64,000 nt of DNA, taken from positions 36,314 to 100,313 of the forward strand of contig JANWZA010000026.1 in NCBI GenBank assembly GCA_025054775.1, read 5' to 3'. Under the pieces are notes generated by a model, which had not been told where the DNA came from, searched no databases, and saw only the letters and a list, made by a program, of their open reading frames with translations. This DNA comes from Microscillaceae bacterium. GTDB lineage: Bacteria; Bacteroidota; Bacteroidia; Cytophagales; Microscillaceae. A program made the position numbers and the translations under genes. This document shows positions 1 to 8,977 of the stretch, in pieces; within the stretch, counting starts at the first letter, position 1, and each line of letters starts with the position of its first letter.

Positions 1-1551
1 AAAGATATTTTGGGAAGTTCCCTTTTGCAGATGCGTGAGAAATTGAAAGAAGCCAACCTAAATGAGCATAAACGTAACTGGGCAAATGAAGGCTATAACC
101 AATTAGCACGAATTCTAAGCGATCACACAAATAGCAGTATAGAAGTCTTTTGCCAAGAAGTGCTTACCTTTTTAGTTGATTACATAGGAGCAAATCAGGG
201 CTTCCTGTTCCTAAAAAAGGAACTCAAAAATAATAAAGTTGCCCTAGAACTCGTTGCTGCATATGCTTATCACCAACGTAAATTTTTGGAAAAAATAGTA
301 ATTGTTGATGGTGATCACGGTGAAGGACTACTAGGGCAAGCTTACATTAGCAAAAAAACTATTCACCTCACCGAATTACCTCCAAATTATATCACCATCG
401 GCTCAGGGTTAGGTGAAGCTAAACCTACAAACTTGCTAATTATTCCTATTAAATATAACAATGAAGTAGAAAGTTTACTGGAAATTGCGTCTTTTCAACC
501 CTTTGAAAAACACCATATTCAATTTTTAGAACGAAGTGCTGAAAGCATTTCTGCTGCATTTATGAATATTCGCAATAATATCCAAACTAAAAATCTCTTG
601 CAAGAGTTACAAACCCAAACCCAAATGCTCAAAAAGCAAGAAGAGGAGATGAAGGCAAATCTAATCAAACTCCAAATTGCCCAAGAGCAGGCCCAACTTG
701 CAGAGCGTGAACAGCAAAAACTACTACAAAGTACCCGACAATTAGCAAATATTGTTGAAAATCATCCCGATTTTATTGGTTATTTCAACATGAAGGGGGA
801 AATTTTGTACATCAATCCCGCAGGGCTGCGTATGCTGGGTATATCAGACTTGAATGATATCTTGGGTAAAAGTTTAACTATATTTTACTCCCCTATTGAA
901 GCTGAAAAAATATTTAACCAATATCTCCCTCAAGCGATTGAGCAAAAAAATGCTTTTTTTGAAACACAAATCAAGAAAATTCACACCGAAGATCTTATTC
1001 CCGTTGAGCAACTCATTGCCATAAGTTTGGATGAGGTAGGCAATCCAAACGGTTTTAGTATAACCGTGAGCGATATCACACTCCGAAAGCAACAAGAGCA
1101 AAACCTTAAAGCCTATCAACAAACTCTTTTGAAAATTTTAGATAAAATCCCAGGAAAAATCTTCTTGAAAGATGCTAACGGGGTTATTCTTTTAGCAAAC
1201 AGTGAAGTGGCACGTGTTTATAACCGCACCGTAGAGCAACTCTTGGGCACCTCAGACTTTGATTTCTTTGAACCAAGCCTCGCCCAATCCTACCGTGAAC
1301 AAGAATTAGAAATTATGGAACTCGGTGCAAAAACGTATATCCAAGAAGAAGAGCTAACAGGAGAACTCCGCTATCTGCAAACTACTAAAATGCCTTTTTA
1401 CATAGATTACAAGCAAGAAATAGGACTACTCGGCATTCAATATGATATTACTGAAAATATAGTACTAGAAAAAACTGTGCGCGAACTCAAAACCGAAAAC
1501 AGAAAACTCAAACAGCAACTAGAAAGACAAACCAAAAACAAAAATAGCTAA
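1..1551 (+). CDS. GAF and double-PAS sensor without kinase domain (5' partial)
   Basis: The reading frame is open from the first base, so the N-terminus lies outside the window. The first visible residues (KDILGSSLLQMREKL) resemble the end of a HAMP-type linker, so transmembrane segments probably lie upstream. The 516 visible residues give, in order: a short coiled coil with the hinge RNWANEG, a GAF domain (about residues 35-190), a charged coiled coil (200-240), a PAS domain (about 245-360, motif SDITLRKQQEQ), a second PAS domain (about 370-485) and a terminal coiled coil. There is no histidine-box, HATPase, GGDEF or phosphatase domain. It is close in design to the protein at 8978-11077. It presumably passes a signal to a separate partner, which I cannot name. 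Confidence 0.8.
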   Translation, partial: KDILGSSLLQMREKLKEANLNEHKRNWANEGYNQLARILSDHTNSSIEVFCQEVLTFLVDYIGANQGFLFLKKELKNNKVALELVAAYAYHQRKFLEKIVIVDGDHGEGLLGQAYISKKTIHLTELPPNYITIGSGLGEAKPTNLLIIPIKYNNEVESLLEIASFQPFEKHHIQFLERSAESISAAFMNIRNNIQTKNLLQELQTQTQMLKKQEEEMKANLIKLQIAQEQAQLAEREQQKLLQSTRQLANIVENHPDFIGYFNMKGEILYINPAGLRMLGISDLNDILGKSLTIFYSPIEAEKIFNQYLPQAIEQKNAFFETQIKKIHTEDLIPVEQLIAISLDEVGNPNGFSITVSDITLRKQQEQNLKAYQQTLLKILDKIPGKIFLKDANGVILLANSEVARVYNRTVEQLLGTSDFDFFEPSLAQSYREQELEIMELGAKTYIQEEELTGELRYLQTTKMPFYIDYKQEIGLLGIQYDITENIVLEKTVRELKTENRKLKQQLERQTKNKNS

Positions 1552-1574
1552 AAACGCAAATAAAGAAAAAGCCC

Positions 1575-1582
1575 TAATTTTG
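1575..1582 (+). promoter_or_regulatory. -7 promoter element TAATTTTG
   Basis: Matches the Bacteroidota -7 consensus TAnnTTTG. It ends only 7 bp before the ATG at 1590, so transcription would start at or next to the start codon. No clear -33 box is visible. Confidence 0.45.
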
Positions 1583-1589
1583 CAACCTA

Positions 1590-3293
1590 ATGCATACCCT
1601 ATTACAGGCAACTCGGCTCTGTTTCATTCATGGTATACTTCTTGTTTTAATAAGTTGTGGATACGTATTGTTCTTTACGCAGTGTGCTAATCAAATGGCG
1701 CCCACGGGTGGGCCAAAAGACACCTTAGCTCCCAAGTTGTTGCTTTCTATTCCTAAAAATTTAGCTACTAATTATAAGGGCAAAAAAATTGTACTTATTT
1801 TTGATGAATGGATACGTACCGAAAGGTTAGAACAGGAACTTCTTATCACGCCAAGCCTCAAAAATTATAAAGTAAAAGAAGGTAAGAATAAAATAGAAAT
1901 TACACTTATAGATACGTTACGTGCAAATACTACCTATAATTTCAACTTCCGAGAGGCTATTAAAGATATCTCAGAACGAAATACCGCAAACAATATCAAT
2001 ATTGCTTTTAGCACGGGCAATCAATTAGACTCCTTGCAAATTAATGGTAATGTGATAGAACTTTTTACAGGTAAACCTCTACAAGATGTTATTATCTCCC
2101 TCTATCCTGCCTTTGATACATTCCGCATCGATAAGCATAAGCCTTTTTACTATACCTTAAGCGACAAATCAGGTAATTTTTCGCTTAAACATATCCGTGA
2201 AGGAACATATCAAATTTATGCTCTCAAAGATAAAAACAATAATGGTTTCTATGATGAGGGGGAATTGATAGCTTTTTTAGATAGCACACTTCTGCTCAAC
2301 AAAAATATCAATAACCTAACGCTCAAATTACACAAAGAAGACTATACACCTCCTAAATACGGCTTGCAAACCTCTCCTGATACGCTTACTTGCGAAGTTA
2401 GCTTTTCGGAAGGACTACTACGGGCTTATCCTGACTCAGGAAAAACTGACCTGCCTTATTTCTATGAAATCAAAAAGCCTGAGGGCAATAGTCTCATTTT
2501 CTACAAAAAACGCCCTTTGAATGATAGCTTGCTCGTGCAATTTATTGTCTATGACTCTCTAAATAATCGTGCTGCTTTTGAACGAAAAATAAAGTTCCAA
2601 CCTCCCGAACCCGAGAAAAAAGAAAGAAAAGAGCGAAAACCTACCAAAAATGAAAAAACCATCAAAAAACCAAAAATGAACGTACAAGCCCAACTGCTAA
2701 CCAATGAGGGCATTGAAGGCAATGAATTCCACTGGCAACTCAAATTTGAACAACCCATCGTGAGAGCCTCACTAGAGAAAATACAATTTTGGGCAGATAA
2801 AGATACCTTACGAAAAAAAACATTAATTGAAAATGCTAGGGATTACCAATGGAACACAGCCTACAATGTGCTCACCATTAAAAAAAATATTAACTTTTAC
2901 CAAACCTTACACATTGAATTTGACTCCACAACCTTTATAGGTTTGCGGGGTGATAGTTGTAAAAATTTTAAGGCAAGTTATCCTAAAAAAGATATTGATA
3001 AATACGGTACCATTTTGGGCGAAGTGCAAACTACACAACCTCATTACATCATACAACTTCTAGATAGTAATTTTGAAGTACTAAAGGAGCAACGCAATAG
3101 CCCCAAAAAATTTAACTTTAGCTATCTTAAAGCAGGAAGCTATTTCCTACGAGTGTTGATTGACAAAAACCAAGACCAACAATTTAACCAAGGAAGTTAC
3201 AAACAAAAAAAACTACCTGAAGACATGAAAGTTTTTAAGGTAAACCCCGATGTGCGCGAGAAATGGGACGTACAAAATAATTTGAGCTTTTAA
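1590..3293 (+). CDS. Ig-like domain lipoprotein
   Basis: A 567-residue exported protein with a hydrophobic N-terminus and two cysteines that could be lipidated: C23 (LISC, the better lipobox) and C32 (followed by ANQMAPTGGPKDT). C32 sits where family members usually carry the lipid. The segment TGGPKD followed by an SbsA-type bacterial Ig-like domain (about residues 40-145) identifies a conserved Bacteroidota envelope lipoprotein family. A carboxypeptidase-regulatory-like segment (KDKNNNGFYDEGE, about 210-220) and a lysine/glutamate-rich linker (about 335-360) follow. A second NxDxxF-type motif occurs near the C-terminus (DKNQDQQFNQG). It probably sits in the outer membrane or periplasm. Its biochemical role is not known to me. 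Confidence 0.8.
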   Translation: MHTLLQATRLCFIHGILLVLISCGYVLFFTQCANQMAPTGGPKDTLAPKLLLSIPKNLATNYKGKKIVLIFDEWIRTERLEQELLITPSLKNYKVKEGKNKIEITLIDTLRANTTYNFNFREAIKDISERNTANNINIAFSTGNQLDSLQINGNVIELFTGKPLQDVIISLYPAFDTFRIDKHKPFYYTLSDKSGNFSLKHIREGTYQIYALKDKNNNGFYDEGELIAFLDSTLLLNKNINNLTLKLHKEDYTPPKYGLQTSPDTLTCEVSFSEGLLRAYPDSGKTDLPYFYEIKKPEGNSLIFYKKRPLNDSLLVQFIVYDSLNNRAAFERKIKFQPPEPEKKERKERKPTKNEKTIKKPKMNVQAQLLTNEGIEGNEFHWQLKFEQPIVRASLEKIQFWADKDTLRKKTLIENARDYQWNTAYNVLTIKKNINFYQTLHIEFDSTTFIGLRGDSCKNFKASYPKKDIDKYGTILGEVQTTQPHYIIQLLDSNFEVLKEQRNSPKKFNFSYLKAGSYFLRVLIDKNQDQQFNQGSYKQKKLPEDMKVFKVNPDVREKWDVQNNLSF

Positions 3294-3315
3294 GAAAATT
3301 TAGACTGCTTTACGT

Positions 3316-3323
3316 TAGATTTG
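3316..3323 (+). promoter_or_regulatory. -7 promoter element TAGATTTG
   Basis: Matches TAnnTTTG about 60 bp upstream of the metal-receptor gene at 3384. It would give a leader of about 55 nt. Confidence 0.35.
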
Positions 3324-3383
3324 CAATAACTTATAATCTTACTTGTGATAAAAATTTTGTATTCCAAATCTTAAAAAAAAGTT

Positions 3384-4163
3384 ATGTTGCTCAATGGTAA
3401 AAACATAGGGCGCCCTCCGCAACGCATTATTTCGCTTGTACCTTCGCTTACCGAACTTTTGGCAAGTTTAGGCTTGCAAGAGCAAATTGTGGGCATTACC
3501 AAGTTTTGTATCCACCCCAGAGAATTATACCAAAAAACACCCAAAATTGGTGGTACAAAAAGATTTCACTTTGATAGAATCCATGCCCTTAACCCTGATT
3601 TGATTATCGCTAACAAAGAAGAGAATTACAAAGAGGGCATAGAAGAGCTAGCCCAAAGGTATGCAGTTTTTCTAACTGAAATTATCACTTGGCAAGAAGC
3701 TTTGCAAGCTATTCAAGCCATAGGAGAACTTACGCACCGCAAAGCAGAAAGTAATGCATTAGTGCAACAAATTGAGCAATCCTTTAATAATCTACCCCGA
3801 CAAAATATTAAGAAATCACCCAAAATAGCTTATTTAATTTGGCATGAGCCTATTATGGTAGCGGCAAACCAAACCTTTATTCAAACTATGTTGCAAAAAG
3901 CAGGTTTTGAAAATGCCTTTGCTCACCTTAACCGTTATCCCCAAATCCTACCTCAAGATTTACAAAAATCCGAAATAGACTATATTTTTCTAAGTTCAGA
4001 GCCTTTTCCTTTTAAGGAAAAACATATTCAATACTATCAAGCCCTTTGCCCACAAGTAAAGGTACTTTTAGTTAATGGTGAAATGTTTTCATGGTATGGT
4101 AGCCGCTTGCTACATAGTGCTAAATATCTTGCTCAATTATGGCAAAATTTACTCATTCAATAA
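3384..4163 (+). CDS. Helical-backbone metal receptor / BtuF-like binding protein
   Basis: A 259-residue protein of the class III periplasmic-binding fold used for cobalamin, haem or siderophore uptake. The opening RIISLVPSLTELLASLG, the segment KIGGTKRFHFDRIHALNPDLI and the C-terminal lobe with SSEPFPF are typical of BtuF-like helical-backbone receptors. No signal peptide or lipobox is visible at the chosen ATG, so either it works in the cytoplasm or the export signal is absent. No permease or ATPase gene lies beside it. Its 3' end overlaps the convergent SPFH gene by 11 bp. The ligand cannot be read from the sequence. Confidence 0.75.
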   Translation: MLLNGKNIGRPPQRIISLVPSLTELLASLGLQEQIVGITKFCIHPRELYQKTPKIGGTKRFHFDRIHALNPDLIIANKEENYKEGIEELAQRYAVFLTEIITWQEALQAIQAIGELTHRKAESNALVQQIEQSFNNLPRQNIKKSPKIAYLIWHEPIMVAANQTFIQTMLQKAGFENAFAHLNRYPQILPQDLQKSEIDYIFLSSEPFPFKEKHIQYYQALCPQVKVLLVNGEMFSWYGSRLLHSAKYLAQLWQNLLIQ

Positions 4164-5046
4164 AGCTACCAGGTAAGCCTAAAAGTGGATTTTTGCCGTC
4201 AGTAATGATAATTTTGGTATTATTTGTGCCTGAAAGTATTTTGAAGGCTTCAATAGACCGTAATCGTAAAATAGCAGGAGTAAGCGATTGCTTGAGCATC
4301 TCATTAGCTTTGGCTTGGGCTTCAGCTTCAATCTTGATAGCATTAGCTACGCCCTCGGCTTCAATTTCCATAGTTCGCTTACGAGCCTCTGCTGCTACAA
4401 TTTGTACTTTTTTCTCCCCCTCAGCTTGTATAAGTTTGCGTTCAGCATCTATGCTTTCGCGTTGTTTAATAAATTCCATTCTTTGAGCATCTTGTTCGGC
4501 TTGTAGCTTCTCCTCAATAGCTTTTGATAAGCCAGGAGGTAGTTGAATACTTTTCATAAGTACATTTTCAATGATAAATCCTTTTTTTTCCAAAATAGCC
4601 ATCATTTGTTCACGTATGCTATTTTCAATCTGCCCACGCTCTCCCGAGTGTAGGTCTTTGGCATAAAAGCGAGCCGTTACATCTGCTGCTGCAGAGCGAA
4701 ATACAGGTAAAATTATTGATTTCTCATAATTAGGTCCTACCTCGCGTAGCAATTTGGGAGCTACCGAAGCCTGAATACTATACAAGATAGAGATTTCTGA
4801 GGCAATAGTTAATCCTTCTTTGGAGGGCAGGTTAGAGTTGATTTCCAAATTTACAGTTCGTGTAGGCACACGCAAAATAACAGTAGTAAACGGATTGAAC
4901 AATCTTGCTCCTTCGGTAAGAATATTAGGCGAAATTTTACCTAGACGTCGTTTCACCCCTACCTCTCCTTGCCTTATGATAGCACAACCACTCAAATACA
5001 AAAATATTGAAAAGAGTGAAATTCTTATAAGCGTTGTTTTTACCAT
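4153..5046 (-). CDS. Prohibitin-like SPFH-domain lipoprotein
   Basis: A 297-residue protein with a short hydrophobic N-terminus ending in the lipobox LSGC (C21), so it is likely lipid-anchored rather than held by a membrane helix. The SPFH/prohibitin domain follows (about residues 27-195; motifs GEVGVKRRLGKI and VPTRTVNLEI). An alanine/glutamate-rich coiled coil of the prohibitin type (about 190-260) and a short tail come last. Family members form large membrane-bound rings or scaffolds and often modulate membrane proteases. The gene is divergent from the PP2C gene at 5402 and converges on the metal receptor. I see no protease partner nearby. Confidence 0.85.
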   Translation of the reverse strand: MVKTTLIRISLFSIFLYLSGCAIIRQGEVGVKRRLGKISPNILTEGARLFNPFTTVILRVPTRTVNLEINSNLPSKEGLTIASEISILYSIQASVAPKLLREVGPNYEKSIILPVFRSAAADVTARFYAKDLHSGERGQIENSIREQMMAILEKKGFIIENVLMKSIQLPPGLSKAIEEKLQAEQDAQRMEFIKQRESIDAERKLIQAEGEKKVQIVAAEARKRTMEIEAEGVANAIKIEAEAQAKANEMLKQSLTPAILRLRSIEAFKILSGTNNTKIIITDGKNPLLGLPGSFIE

Positions 5047-5401
5047 AGTTGAAAAAAGTGAATTTAAGGTATAACCATTGTGAACAAAATAAGTATGCTT
5101 TGTTCAAGATACAAATCAAAACAAAAATTTTAGATACTAATTTGGCATATAAAAGTTATTACAAACTTTGGCATAACTATACTCTTCTAAAAATCATATA
5201 AAAAAGTAAGTAAATGATAAAAATACACCTACTGTAAGCACTTTCCAAAGAATGCTACCCTTTTTTAGATTTAGCACGAAATTAGTAATTTTAGGCATAA
5301 AAAATGATATAATTAAAAAAAATACAACTTATTCTAAGCTGAGTTTGATGAGCAACTGAAATTTGCTCATTTTATTACCTAAGCAACTTGTAACGTAAGT
5401 A
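5047..5401. other. Divergent intergenic region, 355 bp
   Basis: Lies between the divergent SPFH and PP2C genes. It holds two direct copies of TTTGGCATA (near 5152 and 5178) and a hairpin at 5348-5370. No convincing TAnnTTTG element for either gene is visible. Confidence 0.5.
5348..5370 (+). promoter_or_regulatory. Leader hairpin upstream of the PP2C gene
   Basis: Perfect 8-bp stem ATGAGCAA / TTGCTCAT with a 7-nt loop, followed by TTTTATT. It lies 31 bp before the ATG at 5402. It could be an attenuator-like or protective leader structure, but the short T-run is weak for a terminator. Confidence 0.4.
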
Positions 5402-7558
5402 ATGTGTTCACGTCTCGTTTTGCTTTTTTTAGGATTTTATTTGCTCTTACCTTGTGGAGCATTGTCTCAATTTAAGATAACAGGGAAAGTCTCTACTGAA
5501 GATGGGCTTCCTATTAATGACGTCAAGGTATCGGTTAATGGAAGCCCATACGCTGTAACAGAACGTACAGGGCGTTTCAGTTTAGATGTTCAGCAACGCT
5601 TCTCCAAGCCTACTAATGTAAAAATATTCAAAAAGGGATATAAGCTAAAAAACTACACTTATAGTGAAAATCAGCAGTACCTTAATATCATTTTACAACC
5701 TGCTACCAGCCTTAGGGGAAAAGTACTTAACTACCAAAATAAACCCGTGGCTAATGCCAAAGTAGATTTGAACGAAGGTGAGAGCAGTGCCGTAACTAAT
5801 GAATTAGGAGAATTTACCCTTCCTATTCCTGAGAACATACAAATCAGTTTAGGAAGCAAATTCAAGGTAAATGATATTCCTATTGCTCTCAACGATGTTA
5901 TGATGAAAGAAAATTACAGTTTTGTGTATCTCAAAATGCCTAAACCTGCCGAGGAAGAGAAGCCCATCAAAGAAGCTAACCAGGTAGTAAAAATTCGGCT
6001 TTTTGACCAACAAAAACGACCTTTACCTAATGTTTCCATCTATATAGATGGTGTTTTATACCAAAGTAATGCCCAAGCATGGGTAAACCTCAAAAATCCT
6101 GCCTTTCGATTTAGCCAATTCAAGTTTGACAAATATGAAATCAGTGAGCAAGAATACATGGCCGATACCGAAATATTAAATATTTACCTCAAACCTATTC
6201 AAACCAAACCTACCCGAGAGAGTAAAGATAATTATGCTAAAGACTTTGACCTTATAGAAGACGAGCTAAAAAGCCAGCGTGAATTTCAAGTACAAAAAAC
6301 CTCCATCTTAAAACGTGAGCTAGAGCAACTCACCCTCAAACTAGCCGCCGCCAAATTAGAAGAAGAGCAACGCAAAATTTTGCAAGAATATTTAGCTAAA
6401 ATAGAAAAAACTTTCTATGAAAATGACGAGATATACCAAAAGCTACAAAGAGAAGCAAAAAACAGTTTAGAGGAAATGAGGGCTGCTATCTTAGCTCGTG
6501 ACTCCATCAATTTGGCAGCAGAACGAAAAATTAAACAAATTACTCAAAAAAGTGAAGAGGACAAACGCCTGGCTAACCTACGTTACAGAACCACCGTTAC
6601 AATTGCCTCAATTATTGTAGCTTCTCTGCTTATCATTGCTCTTATTCTTTATTTAATTGGACGAAGAATAAAACGCCAAAAAGATGAAATAGAAAAAATT
6701 AAGAACGAATTAGCAGAAAAAGTAGTACAAATTGCTCAACAAAAAGAAGACATTTTGCAAAAGAGCAAAGCCCTAGAAGAGGCTTATACCCAAATTCAGT
6801 ATAGTATTTTGAGCGCGCAACGTATTCAGCAGTCTATTTTATATAAACCCCAAGAGCTTTTAGCAGCATTTCAAGATGGCTTTATTATCTTCAAACCCAA
6901 AGATATTGTTTCAGGTGATTTTTACTGGTTTAGTAACAAAGGGCTGGAAATCGTACTAGTAGCTGCTGACTGTACAGGACATGGAGTGCCAGGAGCTTTT
7001 ATGACTATGCTGGGGCACTCACTCTTGAACCAAATTATCAATGAAAATAACATCACTAATCCCGCTGAGGTTATTAGTCTGCTAGATCTTAAAATACAAA
7101 CCTTGCTACACCAACAGGTGTATGAAAAAGGAGGTAGTACCGAAGGAATGGATTTAGCTATGATAGTTATCCACAAAATTTATAGACAAGCTACTTTTGC
7201 TGGGGCTAAATTACCGATTTATATTTCCCAAAAGGGAGTATTATCGTGCTATCCAGGTACTAATGCTACTATTGGTGGTAGTGTATTGCTAAAGAAGAAC
7301 AAGACAAACACCTTTGAAAATCAAACCATTGATTTACAAGGAGGTGAAATCATATACCTCGCTTCCGACGGTTTTCAAGACCAATTTGGTGGCACGGGAA
7401 AGAAAAAATATATGAAAACACGTTTCAAAGAACTTCTAGAAAGTATACAACACAAGCCTATCGCCGAGCAGAAGGAAGCTCTTCTACAGGAGTTTGATGC
7501 GTGGAAAGGCTCAAACCCGCAAGTAGATGATGTACTCCTTATAGGAGTAAAATTATGA
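5402..7558 (+). CDS. Receptor-like SpoIIE/PP2C phosphatase with carboxypeptidase-regulatory-like ectodomain
   Basis: A 718-residue protein. A signal peptide (about 1-22, ending ALSQ) leads into exported repeats of the carboxypeptidase regulatory-like beta fold (ITGKVSTEDGLPINDVKV and LRGKVLNYQNKPVANAKV, with a third less regular unit near 195-265). A helical region (about 275-395), one transmembrane helix (about 398-420), a cytoplasmic coiled coil and a C-terminal SpoIIE-type PP2C domain (about 460-718) follow. Metal-binding aspartates sit in GDFYWF, DCTGHGVPGAF, ASDGFQDQFGG and VDDVLL. It should dephosphorylate serine or threonine on a partner, probably a STAS or anti-sigma protein. The domain order suggests a transmembrane receptor whose sugar- or wall-facing part controls a phosphatase. 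Confidence 0.85.
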   Translation: MCSRLVLLFLGFYLLLPCGALSQFKITGKVSTEDGLPINDVKVSVNGSPYAVTERTGRFSLDVQQRFSKPTNVKIFKKGYKLKNYTYSENQQYLNIILQPATSLRGKVLNYQNKPVANAKVDLNEGESSAVTNELGEFTLPIPENIQISLGSKFKVNDIPIALNDVMMKENYSFVYLKMPKPAEEEKPIKEANQVVKIRLFDQQKRPLPNVSIYIDGVLYQSNAQAWVNLKNPAFRFSQFKFDKYEISEQEYMADTEILNIYLKPIQTKPTRESKDNYAKDFDLIEDELKSQREFQVQKTSILKRELEQLTLKLAAAKLEEEQRKILQEYLAKIEKTFYENDEIYQKLQREAKNSLEEMRAAILARDSINLAAERKIKQITQKSEEDKRLANLRYRTTVTIASIIVASLLIIALILYLIGRRIKRQKDEIEKIKNELAEKVVQIAQQKEDILQKSKALEEAYTQIQYSILSAQRIQQSILYKPQELLAAFQDGFIIFKPKDIVSGDFYWFSNKGLEIVLVAADCTGHGVPGAFMTMLGHSLLNQIINENNITNPAEVISLLDLKIQTLLHQQVYEKGGSTEGMDLAMIVIHKIYRQATFAGAKLPIYISQKGVLSCYPGTNATIGGSVLLKKNKTNTFENQTIDLQGGEIIYLASDGFQDQFGGTGKKKYMKTRFKELLESIQHKPIAEQKEALLQEFDAWKGSNPQVDDVLLIGVKL

Positions 7559-7762
7559 TTTAATCCTAGCTTCTAATTTTTCTACTTTTTTTTTCTACTT
7601 TTTAAGTTATTTTCGCAAATTTTCAATTATTTCTAAACCTAACTTCACAAGTTTAATTCTTCTTGTCTTCCTTCATTTCTACCCTTCTTGCAAGTTTTTT
7701 TCTGGGTTGCTAATCATTTGTTCTCTTTAGTTCCTTTCCTACTGCATAGGATATTTTTTTTC

Positions 7763-8938
7763 TTATTTGTGCTTCTGTACTGGCAAGATTTCTTTTCTAA
7801 TCAAGGCTTGGGCTTCGGGTTGCATCTTTTCAAGTGTTATACCTTTGCGATAGGCTTGTAAGAGGTCTTTTCGTGCTTCTTTTTTTCTTTTCAGTTTAAG
7901 CTGTATTAGCCCTCGCTCATACCAACTTTGTGCATGGCTACTATCTGTAATAATAGCTGAGGTAAAATATTGATAGGCTTTTTCAAATTCTTTAGCTTCT
8001 TTATAGACTAAGGCACAATCATAGTAATTTTGAGCATTGTCAGGATTTAAGAAGATAGCCCTCACATAGTCTTGTGCGGCATGAAAAAAATCTCGCAAAA
8101 GGAAGTGATATTTAGCACGTTCAAGCAGAAGTTCTATTTGGGTACTGTCCTCTTTAATAAGATAATTTAGGGCTTGGATAGCTCCTTGGTAATCTTTTTG
8201 ATAAATTTTACAAAATAAGTTCAACTTATAGTGATATTTTTCTACTATCTCTGGGTTTTGAGCAATAAGTTGGTCTATATCTTGTGCTGTGGCTATAAAA
8301 TCCCCTGACAAAAATCTTGCTTCTGTACGATATTGAATAAAGAGTGAGTTTTTAGGTTCTAAAGCAATAGCTTGATCGAGATCTTGGACGGCCCCTTGAT
8401 AATCTTGTAAGCTCATTTTACATTTGGCTCTTCCGAAATACAAAATTGCTTCTTTGGGTTCAAGAGCGATAGCTTTGTTATAGTCTAAGATTGCTTGGCG
8501 CGTGAGTCCCAGTTCTTTGAAGGCTTCTGCACGGTAATTATAGACAACTGCATATTGAGGATTGATAGCAAGAGCTTTATTAAAAAAAATTATAGCCTCC
8601 TCGTAGCTCTGTTGCTCAAAAAAGATAGTTCCTAAATAAGCATAACTTTCGTAGGATTGTGGGTTTTTCTGAATACTTATTTCAAATTGTTGTTTAGCCA
8701 AATCATACTTTTTTTGTAAAAAATAGGTTTTTCCTTTCAGAAAAAAGGCTTCTGCAAAATTTTTATTGATGGCGAGGGCTTTGTCTAAATATTCGTGAGC
8801 TGCAGTATAGTTAGAAAATAGAATTTCTGTTTCAGCTTTATAGTACCATTCTCGGGCAATATTTTTTTGTCCCCAAAGGGGAGTTGTGTAAGCAACAGAA
8901 ATAAAAATAAAAATGGATTTTAGGGTTTGCTGTTTCAT
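7763..8938 (-). CDS. Secreted TPR-repeat protein
   Basis: A 391-residue protein with a cleavable signal peptide (about 1-23, ending PLWGQ). It is then built almost entirely of tetratricopeptide repeats of about 34 residues, with typical units such as AEAFFLKGKTYFLQKKYDLA and AVVYNYRAEAFKELGLTRQA. It lies 39 bp downstream of the kinase-less sensor gene (8978-11077) on the same strand, so the two are probably cotranscribed. TPR proteins of this build act as periplasmic or surface scaffolds. No enzymatic domain is present. Confidence 0.85.
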   Translation of the reverse strand: MKQQTLKSIFIFISVAYTTPLWGQKNIAREWYYKAETEILFSNYTAAHEYLDKALAINKNFAEAFFLKGKTYFLQKKYDLAKQQFEISIQKNPQSYESYAYLGTIFFEQQSYEEAIIFFNKALAINPQYAVVYNYRAEAFKELGLTRQAILDYNKAIALEPKEAILYFGRAKCKMSLQDYQGAVQDLDQAIALEPKNSLFIQYRTEARFLSGDFIATAQDIDQLIAQNPEIVEKYHYKLNLFCKIYQKDYQGAIQALNYLIKEDSTQIELLLERAKYHFLLRDFFHAAQDYVRAIFLNPDNAQNYYDCALVYKEAKEFEKAYQYFTSAIITDSSHAQSWYERGLIQLKLKRKKEARKDLLQAYRKGITLEKMQPEAQALIRKEILPVQKHK

Positions 8939-8977
8939 TCTTCTGTTTTCGGTGTCATTTGGTTACTTAGATTTCTT

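Noticed and set aside
4139..5119. Several frames on the plus strand within the SPFH gene.
   Set aside because: They are shadows of the lipoprotein reading frame; none has a signal, domain or separate promoter.
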